In this document: one piece after another, positions 19,315 through 27,988 of the stretch
Position numbering within the stretch: position 1 is the first letter of the stretch
How the letters are laid out: each line of letters starts with the position of its first letter
Origin: Pseudomonadota bacterium
GTDB lineage: Bacteria; Myxococcota_A; Polyangia; Fen-1088
Assembly: GCA_017881245.1 (NCBI GenBank)
Contig: JADGRC010000061.1
Coordinates: forward strand, 1 to 46,974
DNA length: 46,974 nucleotides
Reading direction: 5' to 3'
Made by a program: the position numbers and the translations under genes
Notes under the pieces: generated by a model
The model's input: only the letters and a program-made list of their open reading frames with translations
Database searches by the model: none
Told to the model about the DNA's origin: nothing

Positions 19315-19740
19315 TCAAAGAACGTAGTACCCGGAGACGCGCCAGACGCCGTCCGAATCCAGCACCGACGTGACCGTCTCGACCGCGGAAGTCTTGTGTT
19401 CGAAGACGGTGTCGAATTTGATGACGACGTATTTCCCGTCGGGCGAGCCAGACAGCTTCTCGGAGAATTCGCGCGATTGCACTCTTCGCGAGACGAGCTT
19501 GCCGAGCGGTTTTCGTATCCCCGACATCGATTCTTCCCACTTGGTCCTGGGCACGATGGTTTTGAACACCTTGGCGCTCTGCGCCCAGGACTGCCCGTAC
19601 TTCCCCGCATCCAAATGTGTGAGCCATGATTTGGCCGCGCGTTGCGCAAGGTCCTCGGGTTTCTCGACTGCTTCGAGGCGCGCCCCGACCAGAGTTAGGA
19701 GCAAAACGATACCGGCCAACCGTCCTAACGTCATGGTCAT
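19315..19740 (-). CDS. DUF4019 family secreted protein
   Basis: SWLTHLDAGKYGQSWAQSAKVFKTIVPRTKWEESMSGIRKPLGKLVSRRVQSREFSEKLSGSPDGKYVVIKFDTVFEHKTSAVETVTSVLDSDGVWRVSGYYVL matches the DUF4019 pattern. Confidence 0.85.
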   Translation of the reverse strand: MTMTLGRLAGIVLLLTLVGARLEAVEKPEDLAQRAAKSWLTHLDAGKYGQSWAQSAKVFKTIVPRTKWEESMSGIRKPLGKLVSRRVQSREFSEKLSGSPDGKYVVIKFDTVFEHKTSAVETVTSVLDSDGVWRVSGYYVL

Positions 19741-19797
19741 TCCTCAACGGGCTGGGTGGGGTTTGAACGCCGCGGGACGCGCGACGACGGACATTCG

Positions 19798-20443
19798 TCA
19801 GTACGGCACGTACGGCGGTCGCGGATGGTTCACGAAGGCGCGCACGCTTGGGCGTTGCCATTGTGCGTCGGCGAACGCGCGCAGCTTAGGCGGAACCGTC
19901 TCGCCGTTCGCAATCAGGCGCTGGAGCATCATGGCCAGATCGGCGTCCGCGATGCTGAACTTGTTGAATAGCGACGTACGTCCTTCGGGGACGAAGGCCG
20001 ACGCGACGGCCAGCAGCTTGTCGGCGGCCGTCCTCCCGGCCGTCGACAACGGCTCGCGTGCGTGCTGGTAAAAAATCGTGTGTGTCGCGCGTTCTTCACG
20101 GATCGCCATCAGATCGCTGCGGATCCAGGCCATGATTTGGCGCGCCCGAGCGCGATCCGTGCGTTCGGCCGGCATCACCGCGGCGTACGCGGGGGGGGGG
20201 GAAAGTCTCATCCAGGTATTCGACGATTGCGCTCGATTCGGTCAGCCGAAAAGATCCATGCTCCAGCAGCGGCACGCGGGCGGTCACCGATCTTGCTCGA
20301 AACTCCGGGGTGGTTTGGGCGCGCTCGTGCAGGTTCACCTCGCGTGTTTCGAACGGCAAGCCCTTCTCGGTCAGGCACACGAACACCGAGAAGGCGTAGG
20401 GGCTGTTCCAGAAACCGTCGACATACAGAATCAGGGGATCCAT
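19798..20443 (-). pseudogene. Glutathione S-transferase family gene split by a one-base homopolymer frameshift
   Basis: N-terminal frame (20443 down) MDPLILYVDGFWNSPYAFSVFVCLTEKGLPFETREVNL...SSAIVEYLDETFPPP. C-terminal frame (to 19798) PPPAYAAVMPAERTDRARARQIMAWIRSDLMAIREER...ADADLAMMLQRL. The frames meet at a C11 tract (G11 at 20191-20201 on +). Confidence 0.85.
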
Positions 20444-20500
20444 GGGCGGTGAGAATAGTCCAACGTCCAGAATGGACCTAGGCGCATTCGGCGCCCTTGC

Positions 20501-21115
20501 TCAAAATTCGTAACCGAGCGCCACGCGGAACGGAAAGACCCGCCCGAGCCCCGACTGAGACTGCGGAGTGAAAGCCGAGCTGCGGTAAGTCCAGTATCGA
20601 AAATCGATTGCCAGTGGTTGCAGGCTGACGAACCAGCGACGAAAGGTGGCGGACAACTCGAGGCCGACCCCGCCCTCCATCCGAAGGAACCTACCGCCTC
20701 CGCTCACGAACAGGACTTCGCCACGCACCGCCGTGAAGATGGGTTCAAGGTCCAACCGTAGCTGGGAGCTCCACAGGTGGATTGGGTAGCCGAACGAGAT
20801 GAGGTCGATCCGGAAGCCGCGCGCGGAGTATGCCCCAAGGCTTTCCCATTGGTGCGCGATGGCAAAGTGATTGCGCACGTACGTGGTCGACGGAGAAATG
20901 AAGACCAGACCGAGGGCGTTGGTCGAAAGTTGATCGTTGGTCAGATCGCCGTCCTCGGTCAGGACGCGCGTGTAGGTCAGGCCCAGTCGAAACGGGGTGC
21001 CGACCGCAGTTGGTCGCGGCGGGGGAGGGGGCAGCTGCGGTTGCGACGGCGCCGACGGCTCGGTTGCCACGATGGCCAGAAGCGGCACCAACAGGATGAT
21101 TGCGGGAACGATCAT
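20501..21115 (-). CDS. Hypothetical secreted / outer-membrane beta-barrel-like protein
   Basis: Signal peptide, Pro-rich linker, alternating hydrophobic strands ending in RVALGYEF (terminal aromatic residue). Confidence 0.55.
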   Translation of the reverse strand: MIVPAIILLVPLLAIVATEPSAPSQPQLPPPPPRPTAVGTPFRLGLTYTRVLTEDGDLTNDQLSTNALGLVFISPSTTYVRNHFAIAHQWESLGAYSARGFRIDLISFGYPIHLWSSQLRLDLEPIFTAVRGEVLFVSGGGRFLRMEGGVGLELSATFRRWFVSLQPLAIDFRYWTYRSSAFTPQSQSGLGRVFPFRVALGYEF

Positions 21116-21244
21116 TTTCGCGCGCTTGGGCCCAAGCCCCTAGGTTCATACAACGACCGCGGGTTGTCGATGCCTTCAGGCGTCCGATGAACGCTCGCCC
21201 CTAAGTCGAGATTGGGCGGCTGTGTCGGCCCGGCCGATCCGGAC

Positions 21245-21679
21245 TCAGTTCGCCGGGGTGAAGGACGACATCGCGAACGCACACTGAAAGATGGGCACAC
21301 AAGCCGGCGGCAAGGGGTTCGCGCAGGATTGTGCCGTGAGGCATTGTTCGGCTTGTGCAACGGTCGCCGCACAGGCGGTGGGAGCCGCGGCGATGCACTC
21401 GGCCTGACTCGCAGCGGCGTCCAGAGTATTGCCGCCCCCGCAGTCGATGGATTTGCCGTAGCCGCCAAAATGTGCCGCGGTAAAGTCACACAACTTCCCC
21501 TTCTCGTCGTTGGTGAGCGCGTCCAATCGTTTGGATCCGCTGACGCCGGACGTTGTGCTCGATGTGCCGGAATCCGAACCTGCGCCTCCGCTGCTGCCAC
21601 ACCCGAGAAGAACGATCCCGGCAAGTAGGGCAGAGGCGATGATGACACGGGAGGCGGGGGAAGTGGCGTTGCACGTCAT
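21245..21679 (-). CDS. Hypothetical Cys-rich lipoprotein
   Basis: Lipobox LLGCGSSGGAGS; six or more Cys in the mature part; RBS aaggag about 6 nt upstream of ATG. Confidence 0.65.
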   Translation of the reverse strand: MTCNATSPASRVIIASALLAGIVLLGCGSSGGAGSDSGTSSTTSGVSGSKRLDALTNDEKGKLCDFTAAHFGGYGKSIDCGGGNTLDAAASQAECIAAAPTACAATVAQAEQCLTAQSCANPLPPACVPIFQCAFAMSSFTPAN

Positions 21680-21765
21680 GAGGGCTCCTTAAGTTTGAGG
21701 GTTAGAATTTGCTTGCCGCAATTAGAAAGGATTCGTGACGGTCTGTAAAGCTGTGGTCGCCGCTC

Positions 21766-22335
21766 TCACCTCCGCGGTCGGCCGGATACATGGGGATTGC
21801 CCGGGACGTAGAACCGCAGCTTGCGCGCGGCCCAGGCCCCGGCGTAAGCCACGCCGACGCGCGCCGAGCGTTTCACGCGCGGGCGCCCCGCGCCGTCGTC
21901 GGCCAGGAAGAATTCGCCCGCGCACAGGTCCAGGCCGTTTTCGCCGCGCGTGATTTGGAAACCCGCACACAACCTTCCGGGACCCGCCAGCGGGTGTCGG
22001 CTCTCGTCGGATTCGAATCCGGCGACGGGCTCGGCGCCCCGGATCAGGACCGCCCCCGCCACGCCGTCCTGTTCCGTGACGACGTTCATGCAGTGGTGCA
22101 TTCCGTACACCAGATAGACGTAAAGGAATCCCGGCGGTCCGAACATGATAGCCGCGCGCGGCGTGGGCCCGCGACGCGCGTGCGAGGCAAGGTCGCGCTC
22201 GCCCAGGTAGGCCTCGACCTCGACGACCCGTGCCACGCGCGTGGGCGAGCCGGGGCGAATCAAGAGCTTGCCCAGCAGGTCACGCGCAACGTCCATGGTC
22301 GGCCGCTCGTAGAATCCGCGCGGCAACGCGGACAT
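21766..22335 (-). CDS. 3-methyladenine (alkyladenine, AAG/MPG-type) DNA glycosylase
   Basis: LPRGFYERPTMDVARDLLGKLLIR...RVVEVEAYLGERDLASHARRGPTPRAAIMFGPPGFLYVYLVYGMHHCMNVVTE...GAVLIRGAEP...GPGRLCAGFQITR. Confidence 0.93.
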   Translation of the reverse strand: MSALPRGFYERPTMDVARDLLGKLLIRPGSPTRVARVVEVEAYLGERDLASHARRGPTPRAAIMFGPPGFLYVYLVYGMHHCMNVVTEQDGVAGAVLIRGAEPVAGFESDESRHPLAGPGRLCAGFQITRGENGLDLCAGEFFLADDGAGRPRVKRSARVGVAYAGAWAARKLRFYVPGNPHVSGRPRR

Positions 22336-22397
22336 CGTCGCGTACGCGGCGCGCGATCTCGGTGACCCTCGACCATGCCGCGGCGCCGCCGGCGTGC

Positions 22398-23129
22398 TCA
22401 CGGTGAATCGGACAGCAGCAGCCGGGTCCTGTCCGTCCCCTGCAGCAGGGCCTCGAACCTGCCGTCCTGCTCCAGCGCCGCGAACAGATCCGAGGCCGCG
22501 GTTCGGTATGCATCGCGCTGAAGATCGCCGGCGATCAACCTGTATCTCAGCAGTACGAAGGCCGTCTGCGCCACATCGGACAGGCAGTATCGCCGAAGGG
22601 CGTCCATCTGCCCGTCGCGAAACAGACCTTCGACCTGGGTCCCGTCGACGCCGACTTTTCCCGGCAAGCCGCAAAGCCGAGCCGCCGCGTCCAGCGATGT
22701 CATGCGCGCCGCCCCGAAATCGGCGATTACGTCTCCCAGATCCAGGTGCCCCTCCTCGCTAAAACGATACCGGGTCCCGTTGCCGCGGTAGTACCAGGCG
22801 AAATCGATCCCATGGCGGAGCGCGCGCAACGCCAGGACCGGCAGATCGAACGAACGACCGTTCCAGGTGACGACGAGCGGATTGTACTTCGTGATGAAAT
22901 CCGCGAAGTCGGAGATCATGGATGCCTCGGACTTGTCTTCGCCGATGATGCCGATGCGCTTGCAGCGCAAAGCTTCGTCCAGCCATATGACCCCGATGAC
23001 GATCGGCCGGCAAGCATAAAGAGGGGGAAACGGACGCTCGGCGCCGGGGGCGACATCGGGCGGCGTATACAGATCGGCGTCCGGGATGGTTTCGATGTCC
23101 AGGATCAGAGTCGAGCCGCTGTTGGCCAT
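22398..23129 (-). CDS. Predicted 3'-5' exonuclease, PolB-exonuclease-like (RNase H fold)
   Basis: LILDIETIPDADLY; PLVVTWNGRSFDLPVLALRALRHGI; HLDLGDVIADFGA; CLSDVAQTAFVLLRY (DEDD-type acidic motifs). Confidence 0.88.
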   Translation of the reverse strand: MANSGSTLILDIETIPDADLYTPPDVAPGAERPFPPLYACRPIVIGVIWLDEALRCKRIGIIGEDKSEASMISDFADFITKYNPLVVTWNGRSFDLPVLALRALRHGIDFAWYYRGNGTRYRFSEEGHLDLGDVIADFGAARMTSLDAAARLCGLPGKVGVDGTQVEGLFRDGQMDALRRYCLSDVAQTAFVLLRYRLIAGDLQRDAYRTAASDLFAALEQDGRFEALLQGTDRTRLLLSDSP

Positions 23130-23295
23130 GGCGATCTCGATTGTACCGCTGGCGCCCCCAGGGCGATGACCGAGGTTCGGGATTCGGATCAACAGCAGGA
23201 ACCGCCCAGAGCCGCCAGGACGACCCGGAACCGCTCAAGAACTACCCGAGACGGCTTGCAGCCCGTCGCATCCCCACGGTACATATGCCCCCACC

Positions 23296-23541
23296 ATGCG
23301 TCACCGCCCCCGCCTCGGCCGCGCGTTGTTCGTGATGGCGATTGGGATGTCGGTGGCGACAGTAGGGGGCTGTGCCCACCAGCCGCCCGTGCAGCCTTGG
23401 CAGCGCGAGTACCTGTCGAAGCGTGCGATGCGCTTCGACGCCGATCCGTTGGAGATGCACTTCCGCCAGCACATGTTCGGTTCGCGCGAGGGGTCGGACC
23501 TGGGATACGGCCAGCCCGGTGGAGGCTGCGGCTGCAATTGA
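23296..23541 (+). CDS. DUF4266 small lipoprotein
   Basis: Lipobox VGGCAHQPP; QPWQREYLSKRAMRFDADPLEMHFRQHMFGSREGSDLGYGQPGGGCGCN. Confidence 0.85.
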   Translation: MRHRPRLGRALFVMAIGMSVATVGGCAHQPPVQPWQREYLSKRAMRFDADPLEMHFRQHMFGSREGSDLGYGQPGGGCGCN

Positions 23542-24731
23542 CCTCGAAGTCGCGCGCTTATCTGGCGCTGATCGCGGTATTGCTCGTCGGCTCGCGCGAT
23601 GCCCGCGCGGAAAGCCGCGTGACCGTGCGCGGGCAGTACTATCGCGAACCGTCAACCCGTGTAGTTCAGCCGGTGGTCGAGATGACCGCCGATTTGCCTG
23701 CGGGTCTGGACTTGTCCGCCCATTATCTCCTCGACGCAATCACGTCGGCCTCCGCCGCGGCCGGTCCTTCGGGGGACAACATCTTCACCGAATATCGCAG
23801 CGAATCCGGCGTCGGGATCGGCAAGACCTGGTCGCGCGTGCGCGTCGGCGCTGCGTACAAATACAGCGGCGAATCGGATTACTGGTCGCACACCCTCGCC
23901 GCGTCGGTCGCGGTGCGCACGTGGCAGGACACGGGCACGCTGGCCCTGTCGGGCGGTCTCGGGTGGGATCAGGTGGGGCGGCGGCCGCAAGGCAACGCCC
24001 CGGTTCCGATGGCCGCGGCGGGAGCCCCCTGCGCGCCGAACGCGCTGCACACGTGTCCTCTAAACAGCGTCTTTGCCGGGGTCGGGTACAGCCAGGTTTT
24101 GTCGCCAACCTGGCTGGTGCAAGCGGGTTACGAGGTCGTCGTGCTGAACGGGTATCTCGCAAGTGCCTATAGGGCCGTGTCTCCCTACGGCATGGAGAAG
24201 GTTCCCGACAATCGCGTACGCCAGACTCTGTCAGCCCGCGCGGCCAAATATTTTCCGTGGACGCGCACCGGTGTTCAGTTGCACTACCGCTATTACTGGG
24301 ATCTGAAATGGGATGGATCCGACCCTCTGTTGGTCGCGCGGTCGGCGGTCATCGACGACCAGAGTAATCCGTGGCAAGTTCGGAGCCACACAGCCGAGGC
24401 CCGGGTTTTTCAAGCCGTGGGCGGCGATCTGGAACTGCGGGTGACGGGACGGTATTACTCGCAGGGCGCCGCGAACTTCTGGTGCGATCAGCGTCAAGAC
24501 CCCATGTGCTACCAGGGGGCGCAAATCTATACGAGCGACCCGAAACTGCAGCCGGTGGGTACCGTCTTCGTCGAAGGCAAGGTCTACTGGGAAGCGACGC
24601 GCTGGCGCGACCGGGAGTTCCTCGGCTGGTTCTCGGATGGAACGTTCGAGTTGTCGTATGGAATGTTTTTTCAGGATACAGCCTTCGCCACCGCCCATGT
24701 TTTGCAGACGGGCTATTCGTTGCCTTTCTGA
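23538..24731 (+). CDS. DUF3570 predicted outer-membrane protein (probable TTG start overlapping the DUF4266 stop)
   Basis: TSKSRAYLALIAVLLVGSRDARAESRVTVRGQYYREPSTRVVQPVVEMTADLPAGLDLSAHYLLDAITSASAA...GYSLPF. Four-base overlap ttga with the DUF4266 stop. Confidence 0.82.
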   Translation: MTSKSRAYLALIAVLLVGSRDARAESRVTVRGQYYREPSTRVVQPVVEMTADLPAGLDLSAHYLLDAITSASAAAGPSGDNIFTEYRSESGVGIGKTWSRVRVGAAYKYSGESDYWSHTLAASVAVRTWQDTGTLALSGGLGWDQVGRRPQGNAPVPMAAAGAPCAPNALHTCPLNSVFAGVGYSQVLSPTWLVQAGYEVVVLNGYLASAYRAVSPYGMEKVPDNRVRQTLSARAAKYFPWTRTGVQLHYRYYWDLKWDGSDPLLVARSAVIDDQSNPWQVRSHTAEARVFQAVGGDLELRVTGRYYSQGAANFWCDQRQDPMCYQGAQIYTSDPKLQPVGTVFVEGKVYWEATRWRDREFLGWFSDGTFELSYGMFFQDTAFATAHVLQTGYSLPF

Positions 24732-24844
24732 AGCGGCGTTCGCCGCCGTCGACGACGAACCCGGGCGGCGCGAAGGGGGGGCAGGGGGGCTACAAGCGGC
24801 ACGACGAGGGGGCGGATCTTCCGCTGGTGCGCTAGGCTGAAAGT

Positions 24845-25210
24845 ATGGCGGACCCCGGCCGGCCAGCATCGGACGGCGCAGCCGACGACGATCCCCGCGG
24901 CGTCGCGCCTCTGCGTCACCTGCGTGCGGCGCGGCTGCGAGCGCGTGCGGTGCGAGGTGGCCTCGTCAAATTGACGTTCGGCTCCGTGTTCCTGGTGGGG
25001 GCTTTGGCGCACGCGCTGTCCCCTGAACGTCATGAACAATCCAGCTTGTTCTGGATTACGTTGCTATCGCTGATGTCCACGGTCAACGTCGCCCTGGGAT
25101 TGCGGTCGCTCGCGCGGGTGCGTCGCTTGCCCAGCGGCTCCTGGATGCCGATCGCGGGGGCCTGGGGGTTACTGGCCGTGGCGTTGCTGGGACTGTTGTT
25201 GCGTCGATGA
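24845..25210 (+). CDS. Hypothetical small membrane protein (about 3 TM)
   Basis: GGLVKLTFGSVFLVGALAHAL...ITLLSLMSTVNVALGLRSLA...AWGLLAVALLGLLLRR. Overlaps the next CDS by 4 bp (ATGA). Confidence 0.55.
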   Translation: MADPGRPASDGAADDDPRGVAPLRHLRAARLRARAVRGGLVKLTFGSVFLVGALAHALSPERHEQSSLFWITLLSLMSTVNVALGLRSLARVRRLPSGSWMPIAGAWGLLAVALLGLLLRR

Positions 25211-26094
25211 CGGTGGGTGTTCCATCGTCGGGGACTGGCGCGGCGCCGCCCATCGCCGATCGGCCGGTCGCCCTGATCACGGGCGCGTCGTCGGGCATCG
25301 GCCACGCGGCCGCGCGCAGGTTCGCCGCCCGGGGCTGGCGCGTGTTCGCCAGCATGCGCCGGCCCGAGAAGGGCGAAGCCCTGCGCGGCGAAGCGCGCGA
25401 GCGCGGCTGGGAGCTGCAAACCCCGCAGCTTGACGTGACCGACGATCTTTCGGTGGCACGGGCGGTCGGCGCGCTGCTGGAAGATACCGGGGGCCGGATC
25501 GATCTTCTGCTGAACAACGCCGGCTATTACGCCTACGGACCGCTGGAGGAGACGACCCCCGATGAGCTGCGCGCCCAGATGGAGACGAATCTGGTCGGCG
25601 TGCACCGGGTCACCCGTGCCGTGTTGCCCGCGATGCGCGCGCGCCGTGCGGGCCGAGTCATGGTGATGGGCTCCCTGTCGGGGCTACTCGTACTTCCTGC
25701 GGTCGGGCCCTACCACGCGTCCAAATGGGCGATCGAAGCTTGGACCGAAGCCCTGCGGTACGAGGTCAGCCCCTTGGGCATCAGCGTCGTGCTGATCGAG
25801 CCGGGGCCGTTCAAGACCGCGCTGCACGACAACGAGGTTAGGGCCCGTGCGCACACCGCGGAATCGCCATATGCGGGCATGGTCGCGGCCTACGAGCGCC
25901 AGGCCAGGCAGATCCGGCGCGCCGAGTTGTCGGCGCTGGTGGACACCATCGAACGGGCAGCCACGACGCGCCGGCCGCGCCTGCGCTGGCCGGTCGGACC
26001 GAACGTCATCTCGGCGGGTTACTTGCGACGGATCGTTCCGGATCGCATCTACGAGCTCATCATGCGGTTCGCATTTCGAACCCGCGCCCCCTGA
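25207..26094 (+). CDS. Short-chain dehydrogenase/reductase
   Basis: VALITGASSGIGHAAARRFAARGWRVFASMR; LLLNNAGYYAYGPLEE; VMGSLSGLLVLPAVGPYHASKWAIEAWTEALRYE. Confidence 0.92.
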   Translation: MTVGVPSSGTGAAPPIADRPVALITGASSGIGHAAARRFAARGWRVFASMRRPEKGEALRGEARERGWELQTPQLDVTDDLSVARAVGALLEDTGGRIDLLLNNAGYYAYGPLEETTPDELRAQMETNLVGVHRVTRAVLPAMRARRAGRVMVMGSLSGLLVLPAVGPYHASKWAIEAWTEALRYEVSPLGISVVLIEPGPFKTALHDNEVRARAHTAESPYAGMVAAYERQARQIRRAELSALVDTIERAATTRRPRLRWPVGPNVISAGYLRRIVPDRIYELIMRFAFRTRAP

Positions 26095-26100
26095 CACCGT

Positions 26101-26925
26101 TTGGTGGCTATACTTAGAGGCAAGTTGTCTGCGGAAATGCTTTCACCCCGGGACGTCGACCGGATCCTTCGACGCGCGGCCGAGATCGACAGTGGTCACG
26201 GTGGGATGCTCCGGGGACAAAACGACGGGGCGGTGGCGGTCGAGGAGCCGAGCATGACCGCGGACGAGGTGGTGCGGTTGGGGGTCGAGGCGGGCCTTCG
26301 TCAGGAAGCGGTCGTTGCCGCCCTGGTCGAGGTGCGGCGCGGCGTCTTGCTGGAGCCCGAATCCGGCGCGCTGGCACGCGCGCTTGGTCCAAGCCACATC
26401 GTCGTCACGCGCGTGGTGCCGGGGCAACCCGAGCCCGTGCGGCGGGCGGTGGAGCGGTTTTTGCGCGAGCAACTGATGACCGTGCGCCGCCACCACGGTG
26501 AGCGCGTCGAATGGGAGAGGGCGCAGGGGATCTGGCCGGGGCTGCTGCGGTCGCTCGATTTTTCGAAGCGCTACGGGTTCAGTCTGGTGAATCGGGTCGA
26601 GACCACCATCGTGGGCGAGGGAGATTCGACCGCCGTCACGTTCCACATCGACGTGAGCGAGATGCGCCGCGAACGGATCGCGTACATGGGTCTTCGTTCC
26701 GTGCTGGCGTTCGCCCTCATCGGGCTCGGCGGTACCGCCCTGATTCCAGGTTTCGGCCTCGGCGACGTCCTGGCGCTGGCGGGAGGCGGCGTCGCGGCCG
26801 GGGGCATCTTCGCGCTCGAACGGCGCCGCTATTTGGAAAGCCGCGAGCGCGTCATTCTCGCCCCCGAACGATTTCTGGATCTGCTGGTTCATCGCCGCCG
26901 CCCGCGTCTGCCGGAGGGCGAATAG
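26101..26925 (+). CDS. Hypothetical two-TM protein with an N-terminal helical module
   Basis: N-terminal MLSPRDVDRILRRAAEID...MTADEVVRLGVEAGLRQEAVVAALVEV; two hydrophobic segments near the C-terminus (VLAFALIGLGGTALIPGFGLGDVLALAGGGVAAGGIFAL). Confidence 0.65.
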   Translation: MVAILRGKLSAEMLSPRDVDRILRRAAEIDSGHGGMLRGQNDGAVAVEEPSMTADEVVRLGVEAGLRQEAVVAALVEVRRGVLLEPESGALARALGPSHIVVTRVVPGQPEPVRRAVERFLREQLMTVRRHHGERVEWERAQGIWPGLLRSLDFSKRYGFSLVNRVETTIVGEGDSTAVTFHIDVSEMRRERIAYMGLRSVLAFALIGLGGTALIPGFGLGDVLALAGGGVAAGGIFALERRRYLESRERVILAPERFLDLLVHRRRPRLPEGE

Positions 26926-26969
26926 ATGGGCGCGCTGTGGGCCGACGTGCGGATTGGGTGACAACCGAT

Positions 26970-27944
26970 ATGCCCAAAGCGATCGTCGTTCGTGAGTTGG
27001 GGGGCGCCGACAAGCTCCGCTACGAGGACATCCCGGAGCCGGTGCCGGGTCCGGGCGAAGCCCGCGTTCGCCACACGGCGATTGGGCTCAACTTCGTCGA
27101 CGTGTACATCCGGACCGGTCTTTACAAGAACCCTGGGTTGCCGTTCGTGCCTGGGCAGGAAGGCGCGGGTATCGTCGAGGCGGTCGGAGCCAACGTCACC
27201 GAGGTGAAGGTCGGTGATAGGGTCGCTTACGCGGGCGTCCTCGGCGCCTACGCCGACGTCCGCACGCTCCCGGCGGCGCGCCTGCTTCGCTTGCCCGACA
27301 GGATCGACGATCGGACCGCCGCGGCGATGATGCTCAAGGGCATGACGGCGGAATACTTGTTGCGGCGCTGCGCGAAGGTGCAGCCTGGCGACGCGATCCT
27401 TGTGCACGCGGCGGCTGGGGGAGTCGGCAGTCTCGCCTGTCAGTGGGCCCGGGCGCTCGGCGCGCGCGTGATCGGAACCGCCGGCGGACCTGACAAGGTG
27501 GCGCGCGCGCTCGCCAACGGGTGCAGCGCGGTGATCGACTACCAGCGCGAGGACATCGTCGCCCGTGTCCGGGAGCTCACGGACAGCAAGGGCGTTGCCG
27601 TGGTGTTCGACTCGGTAGGCAGGACGACCTTCAGCGCCTCGCTCGACTGCTTGCGCCCGCGCGGCCTGCTGGCCTTGTTCGGGCAATCTTCGGGAACGGT
27701 GCCGCCCGTGGATCTGTCGCTGCTCGGCGCCAAGGGATCGCTTTATGTGACGCGCCCGTCGCTGTGGCACTACATCGCGACGCGAGATGAGCTTGTCGAA
27801 TCGGCGGCGGCGCTCTTCGCCGTCGTCGCGAGCGGCGAGGTGCGCGTCGAGGTCGGACAGACCTTCGCCTTGAGCGACGCGGCCGCGGCGCACGAGGCGC
27901 TCGAACAGCGCAAGACGACCGGTTCGACCGTGCTCTTGCCTTGA
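26970..27944 (+). CDS. NADPH:quinone oxidoreductase (MDR/zinc-free alcohol dehydrogenase family)
   Basis: MPKAIVVRELGGADKLRYEDIPEPVPGPGEARVRHTAIGLNFVDVYIRTGLYK; PFVPGQEGAGIVEAVG; VHAAAGGVGSLACQWARALGARVIGTAG. Confidence 0.93.
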   Translation: MPKAIVVRELGGADKLRYEDIPEPVPGPGEARVRHTAIGLNFVDVYIRTGLYKNPGLPFVPGQEGAGIVEAVGANVTEVKVGDRVAYAGVLGAYADVRTLPAARLLRLPDRIDDRTAAAMMLKGMTAEYLLRRCAKVQPGDAILVHAAAGGVGSLACQWARALGARVIGTAGGPDKVARALANGCSAVIDYQREDIVARVRELTDSKGVAVVFDSVGRTTFSASLDCLRPRGLLALFGQSSGTVPPVDLSLLGAKGSLYVTRPSLWHYIATRDELVESAAALFAVVASGEVRVEVGQTFALSDAAAAHEALEQRKTTGSTVLLP

Positions 27945-27988
27945 ATGGCTCGGTCAAAAAACCCGCAGGAAAATAGTTCCCCGGACGC

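Noticed and set aside
22746-24731. 661-aa + strand ORF taken as a single gene
   Set aside because: Its first ~264 codons run antisense to the exonuclease gene and out of frame over the DUF4266 gene. The recognisable DUF3570 protein starts around 23538.
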